Positions 1-7,314 of a DNA stretch of 17,357 nucleotides are shown here, piece after piece. Source of the stretch: Ruminococcus sp. AM22-13 (lineage in GTDB: Bacteria; Bacillota; Clostridia; Lachnospirales; Lachnospiraceae); NCBI RefSeq assembly GCF_003471165.1, contig NZ_QRIL01000045.1, forward strand, positions 1 to 17,357. Direction: 5' to 3'. Position 1 is the first letter of the stretch; every line of letters starts with the position of its first letter. Below the pieces are notes generated by a model that was not told where the DNA came from, did no database searches, and worked only from the letters and a program-made list of their open reading frames with translations. The translations under genes were made by a program, and so were the position numbers.

Positions 1-301
1 ATTTGCTATTGACTTTTTATTTGCAGGCTCGGTAATTGAATTGCCGAAGATTCCCGCTTTTTGTCCTAAATTTCTCATTGTCAAATGTCTTAAAATCAAG
101 TAATACAACATAGTATTCATCCCGAAACATTTCTGCAAGCGCACGCAAGGTTGTAGTCTTACCATATTGTCTGGCCCTGTTAATAGTAAAATATTTTCCT
201 GCATCCACAAGCTCTCTAATCTGTTGTAAACGACCATTAATATTTACCATATAATGTTTCTCTGGAATACACACACCTGTTGTATTAAAAACTCTCCCCA
301 T
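1..301 (-). pseudogene. N-terminal fragment of AAA-ATPase (AAA-ATPase_like family), runs to the window edge
   Basis: The 94-residue frame starts with MGRVFNTTGVCIPEKHY and has a P-loop-type motif RARQYGKTTTL at about residues 43-53, followed by a hydrophobic strand (VVLLDF). This is the N-terminus of the multi-copy AAA-ATPase proteins of Clostridia that normally carry a PD-(D/E)XK nuclease domain at the C-terminus. After residue about 80 (KFRT) the family-like sequence stops and the frame ends at a TAA at position 17. Another minus-strand frame stays open to the window edge from the AAAAA run near positions 61-66, so a frameshift is possible. Its start follows a GAGGTG ribosome binding site and the hairpin leader at 321-376. 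Family assignment is fairly safe; whether the gene is broken or only cut by the window cannot be fully settled. Confidence 0.6.
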
Positions 302-320
302 TCATCACACCTCACAATCA

Positions 321-385
321 AAAATGGTTCCCGGCTATCACATTTAATTAAAACAATGATAACATGAAACCATTTTAGCGTAAAG
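321..385 (-). repeat. Hairpin leader element, copy 1 (upstream of AAA-ATPase fragment)
   Basis: Imperfect inverted repeat of two 20-nt arms (321-340 and 357-376) around a 16-nt loop. In the gene direction the first arm is AAAATGGTTTCATGTTATCA, and 18 of 20 positions can pair with the second arm when G-U is allowed. It continues to CTTTACGCT at 377-385. On the minus strand a promoter-like pair is present: TTTACG (379-384), 17 nt, TATCAT (356-361). The second arm runs into TTTTTGATTG and then the GAGGTG ribosome binding site of the gene starting at 301. It also lies just downstream of the hydrolase gene ending at 425, where it could end transcription. Confidence 0.75.
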
Positions 386-424
386 TAACATTCCAAAGGT
401 TTTATATAACTTTCAGACAATGAT

Positions 425-1465
425 TTACTCTCTCAACACCTCATAATGAGAAAACATCTCCCCGCTACATGAATCCAGAAACTTCATAATCTTATCTAAA
501 TACATTTCCATCGTCCTGTCATCGCTGCAGTAGGTCTCATGTCTGGTTCCCGGCAGGTAAACATATTCACAGGAAGTGATTCCTCTGTGATTGATTTTCT
601 CTGCAAATTTTCTCAATGCGTTTACAGATACAAAATCATCTTTTTCTGCCTGAAATAGCAAAACAGGTGCTGACAGTTTCTTCCATCCGCAATATTTTAT
701 GTACCAGCTCATTTTTACAGACGCCAGAAGCCACCCATAAGAAGCTGCACTAACCTGGAATTTTTTATTCTCTTTACGCAGCTCATTATATTTTTCAAAT
801 CTCGGTCTGGAAGTACATCCACTGGTTTCGAAAGTCTCACTACCATCATAAGGCTTCTGACCAGCCACATAGTCTTCCTTTTTTCCCAAAAGGCACTTCG
901 TCTGTGCAATAGCGATCACCAATGGCCAGGGAACATTTCCGGTAAGCGGGCGGAGCATAGGAGAATTCAATATAATCTTCTGAAACAGTTGCGGTTCCCA
1001 TGCAGCTGCGATTGTACCAATTGCCCCACCCATGGAATGAGCAAAAAGAACCAGCGGTAATTCAGGGTATGTTTTTTTTATCACATGGCATATTTTCAAA
1101 AAATCCCTCACATATCGCTTCCAGGTATCTATATGTACAAGAGATGAATCTGCTGTCAGGCGATAACTTTGTCCATGTCCCATATGTTCCGGCATATACA
1201 CATGATATCCAGCCTTCAGAAAATAATAAATCATCTCATCATATTTCGGCGCTGCTTCTGTAAAACCATGGCTGATTATAATCACGCCTTTCGGTTTCTC
1301 TGCCTGGTAACGCTGTACATGAATTTTCCCCACTATCCCCGTGTCTTTTTGATGCAGATGATCCTCTGCACCAGGAACGTACCCCTCCTGACGGTGCGTT
1401 GCAAGATATGGTTCTATTTCATCATTCATTTTATACAAATATTCATTCTCATGTATTATTTCCAT
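425..1465 (-). CDS. Alpha/beta hydrolase, lysophospholipase/monoacylglycerol lipase-like
   Basis: A 346-residue serine hydrolase of the alpha/beta fold, most like the PldB/monoacylglycerol lipase group that cleaves ester bonds of lysolipids or glycerides. The oxyanion region is SHGFTEA (about 65-71), and the nucleophile elbow AHSMGG places the catalytic Ser at about 144. The acid is Asp 276 or 277 in the stretch EKDDFV, and the catalytic His is about 309 in PGTRHE. No signal peptide or membrane segment is visible, so it is probably cytoplasmic. The start is supported by CAGGAG nine bases upstream. It is the last gene of a TetR-symporter-hydrolase operon, 80 bp after the symporter. This suggests it acts on whatever that transporter imports or is regulated with it. 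The exact substrate cannot be read from sequence. Confidence 0.85.
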   Translation of the reverse strand: MEIIHENEYLYKMNDEIEPYLATHRQEGYVPGAEDHLHQKDTGIVGKIHVQRYQAEKPKGVIIISHGFTEAAPKYDEMIYYFLKAGYHVYMPEHMGHGQSYRLTADSSLVHIDTWKRYVRDFLKICHVIKKTYPELPLVLFAHSMGGAIGTIAAAWEPQLFQKIILNSPMLRPLTGNVPWPLVIAIAQTKCLLGKKEDYVAGQKPYDGSETFETSGCTSRPRFEKYNELRKENKKFQVSAASYGWLLASVKMSWYIKYCGWKKLSAPVLLFQAEKDDFVSVNALRKFAEKINHRGITSCEYVYLPGTRHETYCSDDRTMEMYLDKIMKFLDSCSGEMFSHYEVLRE

Positions 1466-1545
1466 TCGTATGTACTCCTGTTACTTTTTCATAATTCTGT
1501 TGCTATCTGCTTTTCACCATTCGATACATGCCTGTATTATAATCT

Positions 1546-2904
1546 TTACTGGTGCCTATTAATAATCCCATTAATCTTTTTCTCATTATAAAATACCAGT
1601 ATAATCCCGCCTATACAACAGAATACTGCTGCCCCAAAAGCAGCAACTCTATAACCAGTTCCTTCTGCTGCCCCTATCGTCGAGACTGCGGTAAATATCA
1701 GCATAGAAATACTCTGCCCAAGTTTAAATGCAAATGTCCTTGCCGCATAAAACATTCCTTCACGATTGCTTCCTGATGTAATCGAGTCGCTCTGCGAGAT
1801 ATCTGCCACAACAGCCTGCGGAAGAATTCCGAAAATCGCCATAGGAAGAGCCGCCACGACTGTCAGGATCAGTCCCTGCACCGATGCAGGAATAAAGCTC
1901 ATTTTTCCCATAAATCCGGTGTAAAAATAAGCAGCGCTAAATACTGCAAATGCGAACAAGATCATCTTTTTCTTTCCAAGTTTAGGAGTAAGCTTATTTA
2001 CCGGAATATAAAATACAAGGGATAACGCTGTCATTCCCACAAAATACAAAGTTGTCATCGTTTCTGGAAGCTCCAAAAGACTGGTGACAAAAAATGGAAG
2101 ACCTGTCTGAAACATGGTAAGTGCGATCCAGTAGAAAATATCAGATGCCACAAACTTGCGAAATTCTGCATTCTTAAAAGTAGCTGCAAGAGATCCAAAA
2201 GCTGACTCCTTTGCAGGAACCGTATCTACATAATCCTTTTCACGAATGCAAAATACCGGCACAAGCATACAGATAAACGCTACAGCCGCCATCATAGTAA
2301 AGGTCATACGGATAGCGTCAACTCTGCCAAGTGCCGAAATAAACATCCCCCATATCGTAGGTGCCAGATACGCCACTGCAGTTCCGGCAATAAATGTAAA
2401 GGAAATGACTGTGGAAATATTAAGTCTTTCCTGCTGGGTATGTCCAAGTTCCGGAATCAACGCATTATATGGTGTACAGTACGCGGTAATGGATAGATAG
2501 TATGCCAGAATCATAGTCAGCAAAAACACTCCATTGATCCAGCTATTTTTATTAACCGGCGACCAGAAAACCAGTACTGTAGAAAGCGCCAGCGGTAAAG
2601 ATGCCCATTTCAGAAACGGAATTCTTCGCCCATTCTTTGACGTACATCTGTCAGATAAAGATGCGATCATTGGATCTGTAAAAGCATCAAAAATTCTTCC
2701 GAAAGCTGTAATTCCGCCAATAATAGTAAATATGCCGAAGACCACCAGCCCCTGTGGAATAAATACTGTCTGTCCCTGACTGATGGCTGTCTTATCCGGC
2801 TGATAAAAATATACAAGCCAGTTAGAAATAATCCCGGACAGCATCGCCCATCCAAACTGTCCAGCTGCAAACTGCCATATTTTCCCTGTTGTTAACTTTT
2901 TCAT
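1546..2904 (-). CDS. GPH/MFS-type cation:sugar symporter
   Basis: A 452-residue, roughly 12-helix membrane transporter of the major facilitator superfamily, closest to the glycoside-pentoside-hexuronide:cation symporter group (MelB/XynB-like). The N-terminal half carries the signature GRIFDAFTDPMIASLSD at about residues 68-84, followed by the GRRIPF loop typical of helices 2-3. Length agrees with the family (about 450-480). The family imports sugars with Na+ or H+; the substrate here is unknown, and drug-like substrates are not excluded given the TetR partner. The start is fixed by GGAGG six bases before the ATG. It starts 25 bp after the TetR gene and precedes an alpha/beta hydrolase by 80 bp, so the three form one operon. 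Confidence 0.85.
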   Translation of the reverse strand: MKKLTTGKIWQFAAGQFGWAMLSGIISNWLVYFYQPDKTAISQGQTVFIPQGLVVFGIFTIIGGITAFGRIFDAFTDPMIASLSDRCTSKNGRRIPFLKWASLPLALSTVLVFWSPVNKNSWINGVFLLTMILAYYLSITAYCTPYNALIPELGHTQQERLNISTVISFTFIAGTAVAYLAPTIWGMFISALGRVDAIRMTFTMMAAVAFICMLVPVFCIREKDYVDTVPAKESAFGSLAATFKNAEFRKFVASDIFYWIALTMFQTGLPFFVTSLLELPETMTTLYFVGMTALSLVFYIPVNKLTPKLGKKKMILFAFAVFSAAYFYTGFMGKMSFIPASVQGLILTVVAALPMAIFGILPQAVVADISQSDSITSGSNREGMFYAARTFAFKLGQSISMLIFTAVSTIGAAEGTGYRVAAFGAAVFCCIGGIILVFYNEKKINGIINRHQ

Positions 2905-2929
2905 GGTACACCTCCAGATTAAAAATATT

Positions 2930-3640
2930 TTAAAAATTTCTTATTCCTCTTAACAGCAGCTCTATAATGATACGGATCTGCTTTTCACTCTCCACATTCT
3001 GGTCAGATGGCAGAATATCTCCTCCTACTGCCAATTTCTCCATCAGTGCAAGGAGGGTATGTGTCAGAGAGAAATACATCTCATCCACTGAACAGTTAAA
3101 AGAAAGGCTTTTATCTACCAGACCTTTCTCGAGAGCAATGGTCACATAAGGTTTTAATTTAAGAATCCCATTTTCATAATCAGCCAAATGTTCCTCTGAT
3201 ACATTATACTTTTTCACAAAAACATCAAATTCGTGAAGAAACTTCAAAAACGGCTTTTGCTCCAGAAATATCCTGCAAAAAACATTCAAAATTTTCCGTA
3301 ACTGATCATAGCCTGAACTTTCGATGCCATCCATTTTCAAAGTAGTCTCTGATTTTGCATCAGCAATATTTGGCATATTACCCGTCTCCAACTCTCCTAA
3401 GTATTTCTCCGAAACCTTTTCCCAGTATACTTCTGCAGTCTCAATTACCAGTTCTATCTTTGAAGAAAAATAACGATACACCGTCGCTGCTCCCACACCT
3501 GCCCGTTTCGCAACTTTCTCCATCGAAGTATCCTCCACACACTTCTCCTGAAACAATTTCATAGAGGCATTTATAATTCTATCTCTTCTCTGCTGCACCT
3601 GACGCACACGTGTTGGAGATGTGCCTTCTATTTTTTCCAT
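2930..3640 (-). CDS. TetR/AcrR family transcriptional regulator (symporter operon)
   Basis: A 236-residue TetR-type repressor. The N-terminal DNA-binding domain covers about residues 16-65, with helix 1 RRDRIINASMKLF and a recognition region VAKRAGVGAATVYRYFSSK that matches the family pattern closely. The C-terminal all-alpha part is the ligand-binding and dimerisation domain and has no recognisable ligand signature. It is the first gene of an operon with the symporter and hydrolase. Its own promoter region contains a perfect 19-bp palindrome (3664-3682) overlapping the predicted -10 box, so autoregulation of the whole operon is the simple reading. Confidence 0.88.
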   Translation of the reverse strand: MEKIEGTSPTRVRQVQQRRDRIINASMKLFQEKCVEDTSMEKVAKRAGVGAATVYRYFSSKIELVIETAEVYWEKVSEKYLGELETGNMPNIADAKSETTLKMDGIESSGYDQLRKILNVFCRIFLEQKPFLKFLHEFDVFVKKYNVSEEHLADYENGILKLKPYVTIALEKGLVDKSLSFNCSVDEMYFSLTHTLLALMEKLAVGGDILPSDQNVESEKQIRIIIELLLRGIRNF

Positions 3641-3663
3641 CTGCTCACCGCCTTTTGCATTTT

Positions 3664-3682
3664 ATGATAGTAATACTATCAT
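3664..3682. promoter_or_regulatory. 19-bp perfect palindrome, probable TetR operator
   Basis: ATGATAGTAATACTATCAT is a perfect inverted repeat of 9-bp arms around one central base. It lies 24 bp upstream of the TetR start codon and overlaps the predicted -10 box. Size and position are typical of TetR operators; binding is inferred. Confidence 0.65.
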
Positions 3683-3701
3683 TTTTATATGTATCATACA
3701 A
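3673..3701 (-). promoter_or_regulatory. Predicted sigma-70 promoter of the TetR-symporter-hydrolase operon
   Basis: On the minus strand, TTGTAT (3696-3701) and TAGTAT (3673-3678) are separated by 17 nt in a very AT-rich stretch, about 32 bp upstream of the TetR ATG. The match to consensus is moderate. Overlap with the palindrome supports it as the regulated promoter. Confidence 0.45.
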
Positions 3702-3843
3702 TATATTTTGTTTTATTTTAAAATTTTTATATATATTATATAAATCCATCTGTCATTTTTTGTGCATCTTATCAGCTCTTGTTCTTGCAATACAAAATTT
3801 TCAGAATAATCCTCAGGCCTGTCAATACCAGATTCAGAAATAA

Positions 3844-3902
3844 AAAATGGTTTTCCGTTATCAATTCTCTTAATTGAGACAGTAATAACGAAAAACCATT
3901 TT
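3844..3902 (-). terminator. 59-nt hairpin after the AAA-ATPase/PD-(D/E)XK gene, probable intrinsic terminator and fourth hairpin-element copy
   Basis: Two 20-nt arms (3844-3863 and 3883-3902) around a 19-nt loop, 18 nt beyond the stop codon at 3921. In the gene direction the stem ends in ACCATTTTTT, a run of T as in intrinsic terminators; the loop can form a small inner stem TCTC/GAGA. The 20-19-20 geometry and the AAAATGG...CCATTTT ends are the same as in the leader hairpins at 4900-4958 and 14903-14961, so the gene is bracketed by two related hairpins. It lacks the TTTACG promoter box of the leader copies. Confidence 0.7.
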
Positions 3903-3920
3903 TTTATCAAATATAGATAT

Positions 3921-4880
3921 TCATTTTTTCTCATATCTTTCAATCAGACACTGATGTTCTTTTGTCTTCTTGTCATAGTTTATCCCAACCAGTAAAATAT
4001 CTCCTGTATACTGTTTTATTGATTCAGGATATTTTCTCTCTTTTATCTGCTGTAACGCTGTTTTGACATTCTTATTCCATTTAAGTTCTACGACAAGCGC
4101 CGGATAATCGGAAATATACTCTGGTTTCGGAATAAATACAAAATCTGCAAACCCACGTCCTGTCGGCAATTCACGAACTGGTTTAAAATAATATTCCATT
4201 GAACTCAGATATGCAATTGCAGGTACACTGCTCAGGGAATTCTCATTATCATACTGAATATTCGAAACATACTCTGTATGGATTTTCTCAATTCCCTCTT
4301 CAACCGCTTCTTTATCCATGTCCAGCGTAGCCTCCAGTAAATGTTCTGATTCCTGCTGAAAAGTAATCATCTCATTCCATTTTCTGCTTTCAACCGCCAT
4401 TGTCAATTCCTGCCGGATTTCTTCATTTGGAACAAATGCAGTTCTTCTGTTCTGGTTATATCCCAAATAACCAAGATGGATCAAATACGTAAGTACATCA
4501 TCTTTGCTTTGTATATTCACCGTATCATTTTTGAAAGCAGCTGTATTTACTTTAATCGAAGCACCGGAAAGTATTTCAATTCACTGAATATCAAGATGAA
4601 TCACATCACACTTATTAAGATGCGTCTTAAAATCGGATTCCCTGCTTATATCCAGCCCTGAAAACATTTCTTCGGAATTACAGCCTTTACTATAATAAGC
4701 GGCCAGCATATTTGCAGCATATGATTTTCCAAACCTGCGTGGTCTGCTGTTACAGATATAAGCTTCTGTTGTATCAAGTACGCTGTTTGTATATTCCAAC
4801 AATCCGGTTTTATCCACATATATCGGAGAATTCAGTGCCACCTGAAATGCACTGTTATCAGGATTTACAAATCTACCCAT
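3921..4880 (-). pseudogene. AAA-ATPase/PD-(D/E)XK nuclease gene with internal deletion and in-frame TGA
   Basis: Residues 1-99 are the N-terminus of an AAA-ATPase_like protein: MGRFVNPDNSAF, a Walker-A-like RPRRFGKS at about 46-53, and HLDIQ before the stop. The frame then meets TGA at 4581-4583. Reading on in the same frame gives EILSGASIKVNTAAF, then the family's C-terminal part with the PD-(D/E)XK nuclease core. That core has GRGFADFVF (catalytic Asp), ALVVELKW (E-x-K), and QIKERKY. Full-length relatives are usually above 500 residues; here about 200-300 residues between the two halves are missing while the frame is kept. The TGA may replace a Trp codon common at this position (family knowledge, not verified). 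The C-terminal part could be translated separately from GTG at 4520. It is flanked by hairpin copies at 4900-4958 and 3844-3902. Confidence 0.8.
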
Positions 4881-4899
4881 TCCTTACACCTCTCAATCA

Positions 4900-4967
4900 A
4901 AAATGGCTCCAGGCTATCAATTATTCTAAGTAAAATAATGATAACATGAAACCATTTTAGCGTAAAG
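4900..4967 (-). repeat. Hairpin leader element, copy 2 (upstream of AAA-ATPase/PD-(D/E)XK pseudogene)
   Basis: Arms at 4900-4919 and 4939-4958 with a 19-nt loop; 19 of 20 arm positions pair when G-U is allowed. The loop forms a further small stem TTATT/AATAA. The gene-direction first arm is identical to copy 1. The promoter-like pair TTTACG (4961-4966) and TATCAT (4938-4943), spaced 17 nt, is preserved, as is the TTTTTGATTGAGAGGTG run leading to the start codon at 4880. Confidence 0.8.
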
Positions 4968-5022
4968 TTGAAAACAACTTTCTCTCTAACTTTCGTAAGA
5001 CACACCATTATTCCCAAATTAA

Positions 5023-5109
5023 TCACAAATCATTCCAGAAGATTCCATATCCGCCAACATCTACTTTATATTTTGTAGGTACTGGAATAAACTCCAGTTT
5101 CAAATACAT
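5023..5109 (-). pseudogene. Possible DUF2442-like C-terminal remnant
   Basis: A 28-codon frame from ATG at 5109 contains KYKVDVGGYGIFWNDL before TGA. The VGGYGIFWND stretch resembles the end of small DUF2442 proteins, which are often encoded in toxin-antitoxin-like pairs. No ribosome binding site or upstream part is preserved. It sits in the gap between the hairpin leader at 4900-4967 and the 70-bp repeat at 5211-5280. This is a recognition from memory of the family pattern and is weak. Confidence 0.3.
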
Positions 5110-5210
5110 TCCTAATCCCTTGGCAAGTCATATTGTTATTCACCTCGCATTTGCAAAATAGTTGTCAGCAATAGAATCTGGAGAAATCTATCTGGTTACA
5201 CCATCTAGCA

Positions 5211-5280
5211 ATTTATAGAATCTTCAGAAATCTTTTACGGATTGATTATTTTATTTATCCGTTGATTAGGTGTTCAGACC
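5211..5280. repeat. 70-bp dispersed repeat, copy A
   Basis: Aligns without gaps to 15282-15351 with 56 of 70 identical bases by hand count. It ends in GATTAGGTGTTCAGACC; the last bases resemble the GGTCAGACC end of the IS4-family element in this window. A short third piece, GATTAGGTGTTCAGATCCC, lies at 12827-12845. It occupies the space just downstream of the six-gene operon. Confidence 0.6.
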
Positions 5281-5297
5281 CCTCCAGATGACCTCGT

Positions 5298-5993
5298 TTA
5301 ATACTGCTTATTCTTTCTGCACAGCTTCTGTACTCCAAGGGTGACAACACAGCCCAGAACAAGACCAAGCACAAGACCGGTTACCGCAAGGCCGGCTTCT
5401 GAGGTACCATACATACTCTGGCCCCTGGCAATTCCCATAAGCATCTCATGGGACCAGGCAATCCGTCCATTTGCCTCTGCAAGATAAGTACCATGCACAC
5501 CCGACGTCTGCAGATCAATCATGGCCTGCTGGACTTTTGTACTGACTGCTACCTGATACATTTCAAGGGAATCAATTGCCTCTGTCCATTCAAAAGCATT
5601 CATCAGCAGATCATTTCCTGTCTTATCATAATACAAATTCCGGGCATCCATATATGCCGCCATATCATCAGGCATTTCCGTATTCTGGCCTGATGATTCC
5701 GCCTGACTGCGAAGCTGTCTCGCATTAGTCAGAAACTGAATACTCTTCTGTTGTTCCGCCTGCAGTTCCTGAATCTGTTGCACATACTGCGACATCTGTG
5801 ACTGCATCCTGGCATACTCTAGCTGTCTCTCGGATAACCCCTGCTGAGTCCCAGACGCCATCTCATCCTGAAACTCTCCCGAAGCATCCGACTCTGCCCC
5901 GCCATCACTGAAAACATCCGCAGCAAAAACAGTGCCCGCAGAAGACAGAATCAACACCAATACTGCAACAAAAACCACTATTTTTTTCTTCAT
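5298..5993 (-). CDS. Secreted coiled-coil protein with C-terminal membrane anchor, unknown function
   Basis: A 231-residue protein not recognised as any named family. It has a clear signal peptide (MKKKIVVFVAVLVLILSSAG..., cleavage near VFA-AD at about 24-25), then a low-complexity acidic stretch. A probable coiled coil follows at about 53-100, rich in Gln and Glu (SQYVQQIQELQAEQQKS), then a helical region to about 195. It ends with one Gly/Leu/Val-rich transmembrane segment at about 200-221 and a basic tail (KLCRKNK). It is therefore predicted to sit outside the membrane, anchored at the C-terminus. The start is supported by AAGGAGGAG upstream. It is the last gene of the six-gene operon, 28 bp behind the PrsW-like protease. 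A membrane-anchored ectodomain next to an intramembrane protease makes it a possible substrate or partner (inference). Confidence 0.75.
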   Translation of the reverse strand: MKKKIVVFVAVLVLILSSAGTVFAADVFSDGGAESDASGEFQDEMASGTQQGLSERQLEYARMQSQMSQYVQQIQELQAEQQKSIQFLTNARQLRSQAESSGQNTEMPDDMAAYMDARNLYYDKTGNDLLMNAFEWTEAIDSLEMYQVAVSTKVQQAMIDLQTSGVHGTYLAEANGRIAWSHEMLMGIARGQSMYGTSEAGLAVTGLVLGLVLGCVVTLGVQKLCRKNKQY

Positions 5994-6021
5994 ATCCTTC
6001 TCCTCCTTTTTGTAGTGCTTT

Positions 6022-6657
6022 TTATATTTTTGTCTGCACAGACAATTGCCTTCCTTTTAATCTGACAATCCAGAATACTGCATATATGACGATTGGAAGT
6101 GCCAATGCAACATAATCGTATTGTGACTGAATAAGAAGATTGAATGTGGCATGAAAAGTCATTGCCAATGCCAGCAGGGCAAATGTACCTGTATAAAACA
6201 GTTTTTTCTGCTTGCGCACAAAGATGATCCCGCATCCAACAGTAAGCGTACAGATGCCATGAGAAAGGCTGGTGGAAATACCCCGGGCAATTGCCCAGCC
6301 AATATCAACTTCATCCACATAAGTAAGAAGCAGAAAAGCATTTTCCAATATAGCAAAGCCTATACCTACTGCCATGGCAAGTTGAAGTATCTGTTTTCTC
6401 TCATCACTGACAAGGACTGCAAAGAAAAGAACAGGCAATGCTTTTAAGATTTCTTCAATAACAGGTGCTGCTGTGATAGACAATTCCGGTCCACTAAGCT
6501 GAAGGGAATAACAGACAAGGGAATTAATTTCATATGCACAGACAGCCAACACCATACCGCATAATACAAAGCCAAGCAACAGGCGAGATTTGTTATCAAG
6601 CATAGTCATCAGCAAAAGCAGCGGAACGGTCATACAGATCATAATTATATAAACCAT
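6022..6657 (-). CDS. PrsW-like intramembrane metalloprotease
   Basis: A polytopic membrane protein of about 211 residues of the PrsW/CPBP-related (ABI) protease type. It shows the family motifs in order: APVIEEILKA (Glu-Glu at about 68-69), GIGFAILEN (Glu at about 105), a His at about 133 (LSHGI), and FHATFNLL (His at about 169). These glutamates and histidines are the proposed metal and catalytic residues. In Bacillus, PrsW cleaves the anti-sigma factor RsiW; the target here is unknown. The chosen start is the ATG at 6657 with GGGGTGA upstream. A longer frame reaches 6714 but lies inside the preceding gene. The start overlaps the end of the preceding gene by 13 nt, so translation is probably coupled. 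Confidence 0.8.
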   Translation of the reverse strand: MVYIIMICMTVPLLLLMTMLDNKSRLLLGFVLCGMVLAVCAYEINSLVCYSLQLSGPELSITAAPVIEEILKALPVLFFAVLVSDERKQILQLAMAVGIGFAILENAFLLLTYVDEVDIGWAIARGISTSLSHGICTLTVGCGIIFVRKQKKLFYTGTFALLALAMTFHATFNLLIQSQYDYVALALPIVIYAVFWIVRLKGRQLSVQTKI

Positions 6658-7271
6658 TTTTTCACCCCATTTCCTGCAACCGGAATACAAAGTGCCAGCA
6701 ATATTCCTGTGCATATACTGCTGATTGTTTCAAGCACACTGCCTGATTTGGACAAAATACGCAAAATCATGGAAATACACAGACATACAATCAGGGCATT
6801 GTATGGTCGCATGACCTTTATAATCCCCAAGTCCACATCCGGTATAATGAGAAGCTTCATGGCAAAATAGAGGGTAAATCCCATGGGAATCACTATGATA
6901 TACATCCAGGGTGCTTTCTGAAAAGAAAACAGCATCAGCACTGATCCAATAAAGAATACAGAAGCAACAACAACCGCTATGATACGATATTTCTTAAATT
7001 CCGCCTGGCCTCCATCAGCCAGACTGTTAATCGCACCATAATAGGATGAATGCAAAAATAAGAACATCCCAATATAGCCAAGATATCCCACATGAAATCC
7101 TGTGCCATCTGCCTGCCACAGCATGTTATATAGCACTGTGTATACATTCCCCATCAAGCAGGAAAGCATAGCGAAAAAAATGATCCTGTAAAAAAGAGGT
7201 TCCTTTTTTGAAAAGATAGTAATACATCCAAAAATGGATGAAAACAACGCACCACAAAGTTCAATTATCAT
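6645..7271 (-). CDS. Integral membrane protein, about seven transmembrane helices, unknown function
   Basis: A 208-residue, very hydrophobic protein with about seven predicted helices (roughly 2-20, 30-50, 61-80, 96-116, 121-142, 156-173 and 182-199) and no soluble domain. I do not recognise its family. The topology resembles the 7-TM sensory modules often joined to signalling domains, but no such domain is attached. An AGAAGGGAAAG ribosome binding site precedes the ATG. It lies 43 bp after the MATE-HATPase gene and overlaps the start of the PrsW-like gene by 13 nt, so it is produced together with the protease. A role as partner or sensor for that protease is an inference from position only. 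Confidence 0.75.
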   Translation of the reverse strand: MIIELCGALFSSIFGCITIFSKKEPLFYRIIFFAMLSCLMGNVYTVLYNMLWQADGTGFHVGYLGYIGMFLFLHSSYYGAINSLADGGQAEFKKYRIIAVVVASVFFIGSVLMLFSFQKAPWMYIIVIPMGFTLYFAMKLLIIPDVDLGIIKVMRPYNALIVCLCISMILRILSKSGSVLETISSICTGILLALCIPVAGNGVKKWFI

Positions 7272-7314
7272 GCTTTCCCTTCTTTCTTTTGATTTCTTCC
7301 ATATATATGATTCT

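Noticed and set aside
1169..1591. 140-residue plus-strand frame opposite the hydrolase and symporter genes
   Set aside because: It lies antisense to two well-supported genes, with low-complexity hydrophobic sequence and no binding site.
3713..3943. 76-residue minus-strand frame between the TetR operon and the nuclease gene
   Set aside because: It runs through the terminator hairpin and overlaps the end of the nuclease frame. It has no ribosome binding site and no family-like motif, so it was treated as a chance frame.
4581..4583. In-frame TGA read as selenocysteine or programmed readthrough
   Set aside because: It coincides with a large deletion within the gene, and no SECIS-like hairpin directly after it was recognised. 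A nonsense change in a decaying gene is simpler.
3844..4958. Hairpin elements as integron attC sites (also palindromic and about 59 bp, flanking cassettes)
   Set aside because: The ends are AAAATGG/CCATTTT and not the required GTTRRRY/RYYYAAC core sites, and no integrase is present in the window. The likeness is in architecture only.
321..4967. Leader hairpins as T-box or other known riboswitches
   Set aside because: They are too short and simple, without a T-box core or a known aptamer pattern, and the promoter-like boxes fall inside the structure.
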